Made by a program: the position numbers and the translations under genes. A stretch of 64,000 nt of DNA from JAHFUA01 sp963733935 (GTDB taxonomy: Bacteria > Acidobacteriota > Terriglobia > Terriglobales > Acidobacteriaceae): assembly GCA_963733935.1 (NCBI GenBank), contig CAVTEQ010000018.1, forward strand, positions 153,739-217,738, read 5' to 3'. The notes under the pieces were generated by a model that had not been told where the DNA came from, did not search any database, and was given only the letters and a program-made list of their open reading frames with translations. Positions 40,344-50,097 of the stretch are shown here, piece by piece (the stretch's first letter is position 1; every line of letters starts with the position of its first letter).

Positions 40344-41453
40344 CTAGCGTCGCTCTGCGCGTCTCTGCGCGAGCACCAGTCCGCGAGGAGTGGGAACCAG
40401 CACAACGGAGAGCAGGCCCTCGGCCTCCATCCGTAAGGCGGCTTCGCGCACCACTTTCTGGTGCGAGCTGGCGTCGTGAATGAGGATCAGGCCATTGGGA
40501 GAGAGCTGCGGCAGCAGGCGCCGGACCTCGCTCTCGCGCACGTTGATGTCGCTATCACTGAAGAGGAGATCGATGGTTCCGTCCACTTGCAGATCGAGGC
40601 TGGAGTGGTTGCGAGCCTCGATCCAGGTAGCCAAGCGGGAGGATTCGAAACGCTCCTGCGCCTTGGCGAAAACCTTGGGATCGAATTCGACGGTGATGAC
40701 GCGCCCGAAGCCGTTCTGTTTGAGCCCTTCGGCGATGGCCAGCGTGCTCACCCCCATGAAGGTGCCGGTCTCGACTACGAGATTGGGCTTGAGGGTGATA
40801 ACCAGCGCTTTAAGGAAGTCGAGTACTTCGACTTCGGCACTCATCGAGTCGTACATCTTCCACAGCTCGGGATGCGGACATTCTGCTGTGGCCGGCGTGT
40901 ACTCGGGCTGCAGTGATTCACCCGCGGCGCTGACATCGGCGATGATGCGGTGCTCTTCGCGCGTCCGCAGGAAGCGCGGGACGATGATGGCAATGAAAAC
41001 GGCTCCAACGACAATCGCTGCCAGCGCGCCCAATTGTGCAAGCGTAAGGCCGACGAACTCGCGTTGGGCGGGCCGCAGAAACCCGGCAGCCAAACTAACC
41101 AGCCCGGCGACTACAAGAACCTCACCGGCTACGATGCCCGGCGGACGCTGCCATTGCGCGGAACGTCGGCCCTCTTGCCATAGCCATGGAAACGCCATAC
41201 AGAGGGCAAGACCTTCTCCCAGGTCTGCGATCCTTCCATATATAAAGAACCGGGCCAGGCATATGCTGGCAATAGCCATTGCCGCTGCAGCAGCGGCAAT
41301 ATCCAGCCGAACGCGAGTCGGAATTTCGACGCCCCATGGATTTCGCGACAGGCGTCGGCGATACAGATCAGCCCGCAGCACCGCAGCGTAGGACACGATG
41401 CCCACGGCTGCGGCGACCACATCCCTGATAAACATTCCAGCCGTTTGCATCAT
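40344..41453 (-). CDS. Membrane-anchored class I SAM-dependent methyltransferase
   Basis: A 369-residue protein. Residues 1-150 contain about four membrane helices. The soluble C-terminal domain is a class I methyltransferase of the cephalosporin hydroxylase/O-methyltransferase-like kind: LVVETGTFMGVSTLAIAEGL (SAM motif I), VITVEFDPKVFAKAQERF, TIDLLFSDSD and LILIHDASSHQKVV. The start codon overlaps the TolC stop as ATGA. The pairing with an outer-membrane factor is unusual and the substrate unknown. Confidence 0.78.
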   Translation of the reverse strand: MMQTAGMFIRDVVAAAVGIVSYAAVLRADLYRRRLSRNPWGVEIPTRVRLDIAAAAAAMAIASICLARFFIYGRIADLGEGLALCMAFPWLWQEGRRSAQWQRPPGIVAGEVLVVAGLVSLAAGFLRPAQREFVGLTLAQLGALAAIVVGAVFIAIIVPRFLRTREEHRIIADVSAAGESLQPEYTPATAECPHPELWKMYDSMSAEVEVLDFLKALVITLKPNLVVETGTFMGVSTLAIAEGLKQNGFGRVITVEFDPKVFAKAQERFESSRLATWIEARNHSSLDLQVDGTIDLLFSDSDINVRESEVRRLLPQLSPNGLILIHDASSHQKVVREAALRMEAEGLLSVVLVPTPRGLVLAQRRAERR

Positions 41454-42733
41454 TTCTGCGCCAGGGCCCACTTCTCCAGCTCTCCGGTGGAACGCAGGAG
41501 CTGCATCTGGGCCTGTTCGTATTGGTAGCTGGCGTCGAGGAAGGCGGAATATTTCTGACCCTCCGCAAGCCGGGCGTTGGCTTCATCGCCCAGAGTCGCC
41601 GAACCGGCCTGAACTTTGGTCTGCACTGTGTCAACATCGGCGCGGGCCAATTGATATTCCAGCCGCGCGACCTCGCGCGCAGCGGCAAGTTGCGCGACTT
41701 CATGCTGCAGCTTACGAGTCTGGTTGGAGACCTTGTTCTTGACGTCCTCCGCCTGATAGCGAGCCTGGACCGCCTCAGCGTCGGCTTGCGCAGCGCGGGC
41801 GCGCTGCGACATGTTAAAGAAGGGAAAGCGGACGGCCACGCCGATAAGGCCGTTGTTGCGCCGGAAAGTGCCCGAAGGGAAGAAGACCTCATAGTTGTTG
41901 TATGTGGCGAATCGGCTGTACTGTGCCACGAAATCCACAGCCGGCATAAACTGCTTGTGCTCGCCGCGGGCGAGCAGCTGCTTAGCGTCGGCCTGGGCGA
42001 AGGCCAGCTTGACGGCGGGATTCGTGGAAGCGGCTTTGGAGGACATCTCCGAGTTCTGGCTGATCTCGGGTAGCGGCGGGATCGATTCCGTAATGGTCTC
42101 CAGCCCCTGAGCCGGCAGGCCGGTCAGTTGGGCCAGCACGTTGCGCAGCCCGTCTATATCACCTTCAACTTGGGCGATCGCCATCCGCACTCGCGCCGTG
42201 GCCAGGCGTGAACGCGTCTGGTTGAGCGCGGGTTCAACGCCTGCCTGCACCCGCTCGCCGGTGATCTGCTCCGCGCGAGCCGCCTCTTCTTGCTGTTGCC
42301 GCAACAGATTAAATGCCGACGCCATGCGGTCGAGCTGCGTGTAGGTAACGGCAGTGTCGAGGATCGCCTGCTGCCGCCGGTCTTCACTGCTAAAAGCTGC
42401 CGCATCCCACTCGGCGCGGGCGGCACGCACCGCCTCGCGGTGGCTGGGGTTGATGAGAAACCCGGTGGCGTTCACGTTCACGATCGACGGGGCCGCGCCT
42501 TCGATGCTTAGGGGATACCCGAAGGTCTTGGCCAATCCCGAGCCCGCGATCAACTGGGGAACGTACATGCGCACGGCGGCCACGTAGGCCTGGTGGGCGC
42601 GGTTCTGCTCCGCGGCGCTGACCACGCTGCCGCGCTGAACGGCCAGTTCGACGGCCCGGCGGAAGGGAAGCGGCTCGGCCTGAAGCGCCGAGGCGAGCAC
42701 AATCAGAGCTAAGCTCAACCGAATGCTGTTCAT
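41450..42733 (-). CDS. TolC-family outer membrane efflux protein
   Basis: A 427-residue protein with signal peptide (RLSLALIVLASALQA) and the two tandem helical halves of TolC-type proteins (AVELAVQRGSVVSAAEQNRA; LAFAQADAKQLLARGEHKQF), with the coiled-coil linkers QQQEEAARAEQITGERVQAG and ADVDTVQTKVQAGSATLGDE. No inner-membrane pump is adjacent; it is coupled to a membrane methyltransferase. Confidence 0.88.
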   Translation of the reverse strand: MNSIRLSLALIVLASALQAEPLPFRRAVELAVQRGSVVSAAEQNRAHQAYVAAVRMYVPQLIAGSGLAKTFGYPLSIEGAAPSIVNVNATGFLINPSHREAVRAARAEWDAAAFSSEDRRQQAILDTAVTYTQLDRMASAFNLLRQQQEEAARAEQITGERVQAGVEPALNQTRSRLATARVRMAIAQVEGDIDGLRNVLAQLTGLPAQGLETITESIPPLPEISQNSEMSSKAASTNPAVKLAFAQADAKQLLARGEHKQFMPAVDFVAQYSRFATYNNYEVFFPSGTFRRNNGLIGVAVRFPFFNMSQRARAAQADAEAVQARYQAEDVKNKVSNQTRKLQHEVAQLAAAREVARLEYQLARADVDTVQTKVQAGSATLGDEANARLAEGQKYSAFLDASYQYEQAQMQLLRSTGELEKWALAQK

Positions 42734-42872
42734 AAACCACCTTGGTTGGTTTTGTTCGACTGGGGAGTATAGAGCAGGAAGGAGCGGAGAACCACCGAGC
42801 GAGACTGGCCTGGCTGATTACGCTGAGGGGCACGACCTTGGAGAGGCCCTCAGGCTCTGTGCGGTTGCGGAT

Positions 42873-43202
42873 TCACTTCGCCGGTTTGTCTTCTACGACC
42901 TGAAAGTTGAGAATCATTTCGGGATTTGTCGAGTAGGTGAGCAAGCCATGCATGCCCTGCAGCAGTGGAATGCTGCGCCGAAGGTCCCGGATTTCAATGA
43001 CTTCACCCCTCTCCGTCCTATAGCGGACAATGTAGCAACGGCCAACAAAGGCAACATCCAGTGCACGAACCGCGATGACCGTTCCCGGACCGATCGTAAA
43101 AGTCCAGTTCGGCTGGGCGATGCGACTTATGCGCTCCTTTGGCAGACCCCAGGCAGTTGCCACGCACAACGACAAGATGGCGACCTGTAATGCTCTTTTC
43201 AT
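42873..43202 (-). CDS. Hypothetical secreted protein
   Basis: A 109-residue protein with a signal peptide (MKRALQVAILSLCVATAWG). The rest is a small beta-rich-looking domain (WTFTIGPGTVIAVRALDVAF, RCYIVRYRTERGEVIEIRDL). No family recognised. It stands alone between divergently placed genes. Confidence 0.55.
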   Translation of the reverse strand: MKRALQVAILSLCVATAWGLPKERISRIAQPNWTFTIGPGTVIAVRALDVAFVGRCYIVRYRTERGEVIEIRDLRRSIPLLQGMHGLLTYSTNPEMILNFQVVEDKPAK

Positions 43203-43399
43203 CGAGACGCCGGAGTTTCCCCCAGAATGTGGGGCCAGAATATGGAGGCCAGCCGCCTCTGTCTCTCGGGTAAATGACTTAACCCATTACCCTTCGGGTC
43301 ACTGGCCATTCCCTGATTTCGGAGCGAACCTTGGGGCCAACTTCTGCTTCTAAGCAGGGGCGTACGTAAAACTGGCCCGAGGGCGGAAAGGATTTACCG

Positions 43400-44113
43400 A
43401 TGAAGAAATTAGCTTCAATCCTGACAGTGCTGGTCTTTGCCAGCTTGGCGTGGGCGGGGCAGAGCCGCGCAGACGCCACCGACCGCATGAATAATGCCGC
43501 AAAAGTAATGGAAGAGATCATGGCTACACCCGACAAGGGTATCCCCGAGGAAGTTCTGGCTGCGGCGCAATGCGTTGCCATCGTTCCTCACATGATGAAA
43601 GGCGGACTGGGAATCGGCGCCGAACATGGCCGCGGAGTAGCCACCTGCCGTACCGCGCACGGATGGAGCGCGCCGGCGTTTTTCAGCATCTCCGGCGGCA
43701 GCTGGGGTCTGCAAATCGGCCTCGAGGGTATCGATCTGGTGATGGTGTTTACCGACAGGCAAGGCGCCAATCAGATGCTCTCCAGCAAGTTTGAAGTAGG
43801 CGGGGACGCCTCTGCCTCCGCCGGACCGGTGGGGCGCCACGCCGCGGCGAATACTGACTGGAAGTTGAATACCAAGGTCCTGACGTACTCGCGGAGTAAG
43901 GGCGCCTTTGCTGGGCTCACCTTGAACGGCGCGCGGATCGCCCCTGATGAGGATTCCACCCGGGCTTTCTATGGCCACGAAGTATCGACCGATGCGATCC
44001 TGACCGGGCGAGTTCCCGTTCCCCCATCGGCGCGAAGCTTCATCGCGACCGTAAGCAGTGCCAAGGTGGTTTCTCGTGAGGATGAGGATAAAGAGAAGAA
44101 CGATAGGAAGTAG
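43400..44113 (+). CDS. SYLF-domain lipid-binding protein
   Basis: A 237-residue secreted protein. After the signal peptide (KKLASILTVLVFASLAWA) comes the SYLF/Ysc84 domain: AAKVMEEIMATPDKGIPEEVLAAAQCVAIVP, GGLGIGAEHGRGVATCR, WSAPAFFSISGGSWGLQIG, SRSKGAFAGLTLNGARIAPD. Bacterial members are periplasmic lipid binders of unknown role. The C-terminus is highly charged (SREDEDKEKNDRK). It converges with the receiver protein gene. Confidence 0.9.
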   Translation: MKKLASILTVLVFASLAWAGQSRADATDRMNNAAKVMEEIMATPDKGIPEEVLAAAQCVAIVPHMMKGGLGIGAEHGRGVATCRTAHGWSAPAFFSISGGSWGLQIGLEGIDLVMVFTDRQGANQMLSSKFEVGGDASASAGPVGRHAAANTDWKLNTKVLTYSRSKGAFAGLTLNGARIAPDEDSTRAFYGHEVSTDAILTGRVPVPPSARSFIATVSSAKVVSREDEDKEKNDRK

Positions 44114-44194
44114 CCAAAGGGTTTCAAACTTGGCAAGGATCCCGCACTTCCCACGGACCGAGCCCTCGTTCGATGGCAGCAGCTCCGCCCGGCG

Positions 44195-44629
44195 TCAAGC
44201 GCTGGGCGGAGTTGGTGTCTTCACACCAATGCGGCGCTTCCAGCTTTGCAGCCAGCGATGGAAAAATGGCGAGCGCGCGGCCAGCAGTTCCTGGACAGCG
44301 TGCACGAACTGGCTCGGCGGGGCGCTTTTAGAGAGGAAAGTGTCGCTCGCTCGCAGTGCGCCGGGCGGCAGGGAGTCCTGCGCCGACAGCATCAGGATGG
44401 GCACTTCGGGCTTGAGCTGCTTCATGCGCGCGGCCACCACGTCGCCCATCATTTCCGGCATGCGGTAGTCCAGGATTACGGCATCGACCGTCGCCGACTG
44501 CAAAAGATCGAGGCTCTGCCGGCCACTGGTCGTCGCCACCACGTCGTATCCATACAGCCGCAAAAGAGATTCACGTCCAAGAAGGCCATTGGGCTCGTCA
44601 TCCACGCACAGGATAGTCGGCTTCCGCAT
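44195..44629 (-). CDS. Stand-alone response regulator receiver protein
   Basis: A 144-residue CheY-like domain. Conserved residues are the acidic pair in LCVDDEPN, phosphoacceptor in AVILDYRMPEMMG, S/T in LMLSAQDSLP and lysine in FLSKSAPPSQF. No output domain, so it signals by protein contact. The last 20 residues form a basic tail. No kinase is adjacent. Confidence 0.85.
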   Translation of the reverse strand: MRKPTILCVDDEPNGLLGRESLLRLYGYDVVATTSGRQSLDLLQSATVDAVILDYRMPEMMGDVVAARMKQLKPEVPILMLSAQDSLPPGALRASDTFLSKSAPPSQFVHAVQELLAARSPFFHRWLQSWKRRIGVKTPTPPSA

Positions 44630-45059
44630 ACTGCTTCCCCCGGGAGCGGCTAAAGCTGAACCTGCCAGAGGACGAAGCACGAGCGATACCAACTGCCAAA
44701 CCCAATAAAGGCCGCTAATTAGAGGTTACCCCTTCTCAATAAGGGATGTAATTCCTACGCTCCGGGGAGTTCGGCTTGCGACAGGGGACGTAGGTAGGGT
44801 GATAGAAACGGAATGGAAGGTTCTCGCCCTCGCATATTCAAGGGGCCACCTTTTTTCATTCCTGGCATCCGACTACAAAACGGAGAAGAGGTCGCCCAAC
44901 CTTCTCCAGCAGCACGAAGCAGCGACGCACGTCCTGCTTCGATCGGCCTCAGCTAGCCGGAATATGGTGGCGACCTCTTTCCGCGAAGCTGCTTGCACAG
45001 TCGGTAGGTTTCCAAACAAGAAAAAAACGGGCGGTCTGTGAGGATATCCAGCCCCCGGC
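44630..45059. other. Intergenic region, 430 bp, no gene recognised
   Basis: No credible coding frame. An exact 11-bp inverted repeat (AAGAGGTCGCC at 44885-44895 and GGCGACCTCTT about 80 bp later) could pair in a transcript, and an A-run at 45020-45027 reads as a T-run at the 3' end of the minus-strand iron operon. Confidence 0.4.
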
Positions 45060-46278
45060 CTAATCTGCCGCACTTTTGAGCGCTGCCATTTTGCTGGCTT
45101 CGGCACAGCATGCCCCTTCCGGAATCGGGGAGCCGTGGGGACAAGTGCGGGGATGGCCGAGAAAAGAGCAGATGCGCTCGGTGGCTTCCGGCGACAGGAT
45201 GTGCTCGAACTTACACGCCTGCTGCTCGATCTCGGTTTCGTTGTTCATGTTGAGCGTCTCAGTGAAGAGGCGCTCTGCCAGGCGATGGCGGCGGATGATA
45301 TCCGCGGCCGTACGGCGTCCGCGGTCCGTGAATTCCACCAGCAGATGACCATCGCCCAGGCTCGGCACCGTGGGGCGCATGGCCTCATGGCAGCGGTTCA
45401 GCACATTCTTGTGGGCGTGCGCCTCCGCCGGATGCGGGCTCAGAACGATCAGCCCCAGCGCGGTCATCTGCTCGACGGCAAGACCCACGGGCAAGGCGCC
45501 ATCCACTTCCATGCGGCCGACCTCGGCCAGTTCGCCGTTCTCGTGCAGGATCCAGATCTCTTCCAGAATCTCGTCGAACTGCTGCTCGTTGGCGAGGGAA
45601 AACATCTCCTGGTTGGCGATGCGGCCGTGATGCAGGTCCACGCGCCGGTCGGCCAGCCGCGCCACTACCGGGTCGTGCGTGACCATCACGATGGTGCGTC
45701 CCTGCTGGTGGAACTCGCGCAGCAGGCGCAGCACGATCTCTTCGTTCTGCGCGTCGAGGTTGCCGGTGGGCTCGTCGGCGAGAATGATGCGCGGGATCGT
45801 TGATCAGCGCGCGCGCGATGCACACCCGCTGTTGTTCGCCTCCGGAAAGGTGCGCGGGCAAATGCTGGGCCCGCTCAGCCAGTCCCACCCGCTCCAGCGC
45901 TTCCATCGCCTCGCCCTGGTCGGTCATGCTGTGGAAGTACTGCGCCAGCATTATGTTCTCGAGCGCCGTCAGATAGGGAATCAGGTGAAACTGCTGGAAC
46001 ACGAAGCCGATGGTCTCGGCGCGGAAGCGGTTCAGTTCGGCGTCGGAGAGTGCGGCCACATCCTGGCCTTCGAGATAAATCCTGCCCGAGCTGGCGCGGT
46101 CCAGGCAGCCGACCAGGTTCACCAGCGTGGACTTCCCGGAGCCGGAAGGGCCCATCACCGCCAGCCACTCGCCGCGCTCGACGTGGAGCGACACATCATC
46201 CAGCGCGCGTATGAACGCGCCGCTGGCGTCCGCCCGCGCGGGATACAGCCGGCTGACGTTTTCGAGCCTAATCGACAT
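45060..46278 (-). CDS. LolD/MacB-type ABC ATPase fused to a DtxR-like repressor domain (one frameshift)
   Basis: About 405 residues across an inserted base in the GGG at 45792-45794. The ATPase half has Walker A MGPSGSGKSTL, the Q-loop in FVFQQFHLIPYL, signature LSGGEQQRVCIARAL, then after correction ILADEPTGNLDAQ and VMVTHDPVV. The C-terminal half starts as a winged helix (ILEEIWILHENGELAEVGRM) and continues as a DtxR-type metal-dependent repressor (RHRLAERLFTETLNMNNETE, EQQACKFEHILSPEATERIC, CPHGSPIP). I read it as an iron-transport ATPase carrying its own metal sensor. It ends the FTR1 operon; start overlaps the permease stop (TAATG). Confidence 0.82.
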
Positions 46279-47399
46279 TATTCTCCTCTCAGGATAGTGG
46301 CCGGCTGCACTTTGCGCAGCAACGAAATCGGCATCAGGGCTGCCAGCAGCGCAACCAGCATGCTGCCCGCGACCACTTCGGGAAGAATACTGAACCGCGG
46401 CGAGATGGCCGCATGAAAGTTTGCGTGGCCGATCCAGGCGGCGATGCCCAGGCCCAGCGCGAACCCCAGCAGCGCGCCCACCAGGCCAATCCCCGCAGCT
46501 TCAGCGGCGAACAGTGCGCTCACTATGCGTTGGGAAGCACCCAGCGCGCGCATGACGGCGAAATCCTTACGCCGGTCGAGGACCGAGGCTGTCAGCGTGG
46601 CCAGCATGCACAGCGCGGCGGTCAAAATGATGATTGCGGTCGAAGCCAGCAGCGTGGCCCGCGTCTTGTCCAACACGCGCGCTTCGGCTTCTACGATCTG
46701 GCGGACGGGCTGGACTTCGGCGCCGGGCAGAGTTCTCGCCAGCGTGCCCATCATGGCGCGGACTTCGTCGGGCGAGCCGGCCACCGCCACTTCGATGGTC
46801 GAGCTCGGAAGATTTGTCCAGCCGCTGAAATCGGCGAGGCTCAGGTACACGCGACTATCTTCGTCGGCGCCCGTACTGAGAATGCCGGCGGGCGTCGCGT
46901 GCAGCGCGCGTCCTTGAAACGTCAGGTCAAGCGGCGCGCCCTTGGGTGTGAGCGACTGGTAGGCGCGCTTTCCGATCAGCGCAGTCTGCGGGGCAGCAGG
47001 CCACGCGGTCACCGACCACCAGTAGTTGAGCTTGCGGACCCGGTCGAAGTCCACTCCGGCGACTACCACCGGCGCACCCGACGCGGTGTGTGCGACGGCG
47101 AAGGCAAACGGTGCGGCAATGCCACGAGTGCCAAGCGCGGCATCCACTTGTGCGAGCGCATCGGAAGGAAGCGAGTTGCCGTCTTTCGGGGTGATCACGA
47201 TGTTGGCGCCGTAGCTGCGGAATTCGCGGTGCAGCTTGGCTTGTACGTCGGTGTAGAGGTTGAGCGTGGCGGTGGCGACCGAGGCTGCCACCACGACGGC
47301 GACCAGCGCCGTCAGCGCGCGTCCGCGACGCACCAGCAGCGCGCGCGCCAGCATGCGCAGAAACATATGCCCGCGGTTCGAAGCGACCGAACGCGTCAT
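46278..47399 (-). CDS. FtsX/MacB-like ABC permease
   Basis: A 373-residue permease: one N-terminal helix (ALTALVAVVVAASVATATL), a large periplasmic domain (about 60-240, including SYGANIVITPKDG), and three C-terminal helices (TAIIILTAALCMLATLTASV, then FAVMRALGASQRIVSALFAA). The topology is that of MacB/LolC permeases, which act mechanically or in extraction rather than simple import. Similar permease pairs accompany FTR1/P19 iron systems. Coupled by a 4-bp overlap with the permease upstream. Confidence 0.85.
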   Translation of the reverse strand: MTRSVASNRGHMFLRMLARALLVRRGRALTALVAVVVAASVATATLNLYTDVQAKLHREFRSYGANIVITPKDGNSLPSDALAQVDAALGTRGIAAPFAFAVAHTASGAPVVVAGVDFDRVRKLNYWWSVTAWPAAPQTALIGKRAYQSLTPKGAPLDLTFQGRALHATPAGILSTGADEDSRVYLSLADFSGWTNLPSSTIEVAVAGSPDEVRAMMGTLARTLPGAEVQPVRQIVEAEARVLDKTRATLLASTAIIILTAALCMLATLTASVLDRRKDFAVMRALGASQRIVSALFAAEAAGIGLVGALLGFALGLGIAAWIGHANFHAAISPRFSILPEVVAGSMLVALLAALMPISLLRKVQPATILRGE

Positions 47400-48680
47400 G
47401 CGTCACCCCGCAGCACGAGCGCCGGGCTGAAGCGCATCGCGCGCCGGATGGAAGCGGCGCTGCCGGCAAAGCTCACCAGTACCGCCACCGCCAGCACCAC
47501 CGGGAAGAGCACCGGCTCGACCGCAACGTTCGCGCTGAAGATCCATTTGCCGATTTGCTCCGCCATCACAATACCGATCAGGAACCCCACGGTACCGCCT
47601 CCTAAAGCCAGCAGTCCGGCTTCAGTAAAGAACAATGCAGCCACGGACAAATCGCCTGCGCCCAGCGCCTTCATCAATCCCACTTCATGCCGGCGCTCGA
47701 AGACGGTGGTTGCCATCGCTGCCGAAACCGCCAGCACCGAGGCCAGCAGCGCGGCCAGCGTGATCAGCAGCATCAGTCCCTTGATGCGCGCCAGCACCAC
47801 GCCCTCGTTCTGCGCCACCTGGCGAATCTGCTCGGCGCGCGAATGCGGGAATGGACTCCACCAACTGGTAGGCGATGGAGCTGACGTACGGCGAGCAGTA
47901 CCAGCGGTCGTAAAGTTCGGGCGACAGCGCTTTGCGCGGATCGGCTGCCAGCGCGGCCCGCCGTGCCAAGTCATCTTCCGGCTTGGTGAGCGCGCTCACC
48001 ATCACCCGCCGCACTGCGCCAGGACGGCCCGCAAGCGCCTGCGCAACATGCAGCGGGGCGATGATCTGCTGACTTTCGGCTGGCCCAGCCGTGAGAATAC
48101 CGGCGACTCTTAGCTCGCGTCCGGCCACGCTGACCGCATCTCCAACGTGCACGCCGGTACGCGCGGCCAGCGCTTCGCCGACCAGCACGTCGTTGGAATC
48201 ATCCGCGGGCCACTTGCCTGCCACCTTCCACCAGGGATTCGTGGCCTCCACGCCGGTCGAGAAATTCTCCGGTCCATAGCGGAACGGATGTGCGAACCAG
48301 GTGCCGACGAGCTCGGTCTGCTGCGTATGTCCTGCAAAGGAGGCCGCGGCAGTCACCGGCAGAAAGGGCGCGAACGCCACAATGTTGTGCCGCCAGAACG
48401 TGCCTTTGATCGCCGGCAGATCGGCTTCATTCAGGTAAGCGCCGTCGGCCGGCGGCTTTAGGTTGACGCCGCCGACCTCAACGTCCAGAGTGTCGGTGTC
48501 AGGATAAACAACGATGTTGGCGCCAAAGGTACGCAGCTCGCGGTTGATCTTGTCGCCAATGTCGGCGGCCACAGCAATCATGGCCGTCGCTACGGCTACG
48601 CCCAGAGTGATTGCGATCCCGGCTAAAAGCTTCCGGCGGCGTTGCCGGCGGAACGATTCATAGACGAGGCGTAGGAACAT
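47396..48680 (-). CDS. FtsX/MacB-like ABC permease (frameshifted)
   Basis: About 428 residues when an extra base in GGG 47847-47849 is ignored. The first part (FANIVVYPDTDTLDVEVGGV after GANIVVYP, APFLPVTAAASFAGH) is the periplasmic domain; after correction SIPHSRAEQIRQVAQNEGVV leads into three helices with the ERRHEVGLMKALGAGD element. It is the paralogue of the neighbour at 46278. Starts 4 bp after the FTR1 stop, same operon. Uncorrected, the frame runs to 47685. Confidence 0.82.
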
Positions 48681-48684
48681 GGGC

Positions 48685-49935
48685 TCAAGGCTGCTGGAAG
48701 TATTTGGCCCCGGCAGCCAGATCGCGCTGGGCGATGATCACCCGGTCCTCCAGCACCGACGCCTGCAGCGGAATGGGATTGCATCCGCCCGGCTTGCCGA
48801 CCGACATCTGATTGATAGGCGCAGCACAGTTCTTGCAGATCAGACCCGCCTGGGTGCTGTAGAAGCCGACCGCGCCGCAGATCTCACAGGCGTCGAACAG
48901 TACCGCTACCTTGTTGTCCGGCTTGCGATAAAGGAAGAAGCGCACCGGCGTGCCGTTTACCTCGGTCACGTAACGCGCCAAGTCGCCTACGCCCAGTTGT
49001 CCGGTGGGGACCGTGGCCTGGCCGTTCACGAACTCAACCGGGTTCGCCGGCGAAAGTGCCGAGACGCTCTTGGCGTAGATGAATTGCGCTGTCACCAGGA
49101 GGATAAAGACGAAGGAGCAGACGTAGACCGAAGCCATCCACAGGCGCTCGCGGCGCGCCGTCCACTGCGCTTTGCGTTGCTCAGCGCGCGACGCGGGAAT
49201 AGCCGCCGGAACACGGCGGCGGTACTCGAACAGAATCATGAGCCCGGCCAGCGCCAGCACGGTGATGAAGAAGAAAAGATCGTTGCGTACGATGGGCCCG
49301 ATGATGGCCATCTCGCGCCGGCTGGAAGGCAGAACGCCATTTTCCGAGAGTTCGTGCAGGCCGGCAATCGTCAATTGCGCTGCCACGAAGAACAGGATGA
49401 CGGTGGTCACCTTGAAAAACTTGCGTATATTGATGCGCACGCTGCCCTTAACGAACATCACCCCAAACACCACCGCCAGGCCAACGCCCAGGATCGTGCC
49501 GATGAAGTTCATCAGCTCGCTGGTGTTCAGCGAGACGGCGGAAAGGATGAGCACCGTCTCCACGCCCTCCCGCAGCACCATCAAAAAGACGAAAGCGAAG
49601 AGGCCGATGCGCGAGCTCTCACCGGCCAGCGTGCCGACCTTGTTCTCGATCTGGCCCTTGAGGCTGCGCGCGGTGCGCATCATGAAGATCACCATGGTGA
49701 CCACGAAAAACGCGGCCGCCAGCATGATCCAGCCTTCAAAGATGTCCTGGTTGATGCCGGTGCGGGCCAGAATTACGGCTCCCACCACGCTGGCGGCAAC
49801 CGCAGCCCCCAGGGCGACGTAGACCACTTTGCGCAGGTCAGGGCGATTAATTTTGGCAAGATAGGCGAGAGTAATGCCGATGATGAGGGCGGCTTCCACG
49901 CCTTCCCGGAGCGTAATGATGAATGCGTCAATCAT
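48685..49935 (-). CDS. FTR1-family iron permease fused to DUF2318 domain
   Basis: A 416-residue protein. Residues 1-250 are an FTR1/EfeU-type permease with two REGxE iron motifs (LREGVEAALIIGI and LREGVETVLILSA) and seven or so helices. After another helix (VYVCSFVFILLVTAQFIYA) the periplasmic C-terminal part is DUF2318: VAVLFDACEICGAVGFYSTQ, LICKNCAAPIN, with two CxxC pairs. In several bacteria DUF2318 and FTR1 are separate genes of P19-type ferric uptake loci; here they are one polypeptide. A Fur-type box precedes it. Confidence 0.9.
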   Translation of the reverse strand: MIDAFIITLREGVEAALIIGITLAYLAKINRPDLRKVVYVALGAAVAASVVGAVILARTGINQDIFEGWIMLAAAFFVVTMVIFMMRTARSLKGQIENKVGTLAGESSRIGLFAFVFLMVLREGVETVLILSAVSLNTSELMNFIGTILGVGLAVVFGVMFVKGSVRINIRKFFKVTTVILFFVAAQLTIAGLHELSENGVLPSSRREMAIIGPIVRNDLFFFITVLALAGLMILFEYRRRVPAAIPASRAEQRKAQWTARRERLWMASVYVCSFVFILLVTAQFIYAKSVSALSPANPVEFVNGQATVPTGQLGVGDLARYVTEVNGTPVRFFLYRKPDNKVAVLFDACEICGAVGFYSTQAGLICKNCAAPINQMSVGKPGGCNPIPLQASVLEDRVIIAQRDLAAGAKYFQQP

Positions 49936-49961
49936 GGCTGGTCCTGGAACTAGAAATGAAG

Positions 49962-49978
49962 TTGAAAATGATTTTCAA
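49962..49978. promoter_or_regulatory. Fur-type operator upstream of the FTR1 operon
   Basis: TTGAAAATGATTTTCAA is a perfect 8-1-8-like palindrome whose core TGAAAATGATTTTCA matches the 7-1-7 Fur consensus TGATAATNATTATCA at 12 of 14 defined positions. It lies 27-43 bp before the FTR1 ATG, where it would cover the promoter. Confidence 0.75.
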
Positions 49979-50097
49979 TTTCAACAGCTTCAGAATACGC
50001 GTCCGCTCCCGCAGGGGTCAATCCTCGTGGTCACAGCCGAGCGTGACGGGAATCACACAAAATCAGGGAAGAGGCACGAGCGCCCCGTGCGCCGCGC

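Noticed and set aside
44799..45041. 80-residue frame in the 44.6-45.1 kb gap
   Set aside because: No ribosome site, unconvincing composition and a mirrored alternative on the other strand.
46413..48113. 566-residue plus-strand frame opposite the ABC permeases
   Set aside because: Antisense of two well-defined membrane proteins, with low-complexity Arg/His content.
48679..49953. 424-residue plus-strand frame opposite FTR1
   Set aside because: Mirror of the FTR1 gene; no recognisable domain and no start signal.
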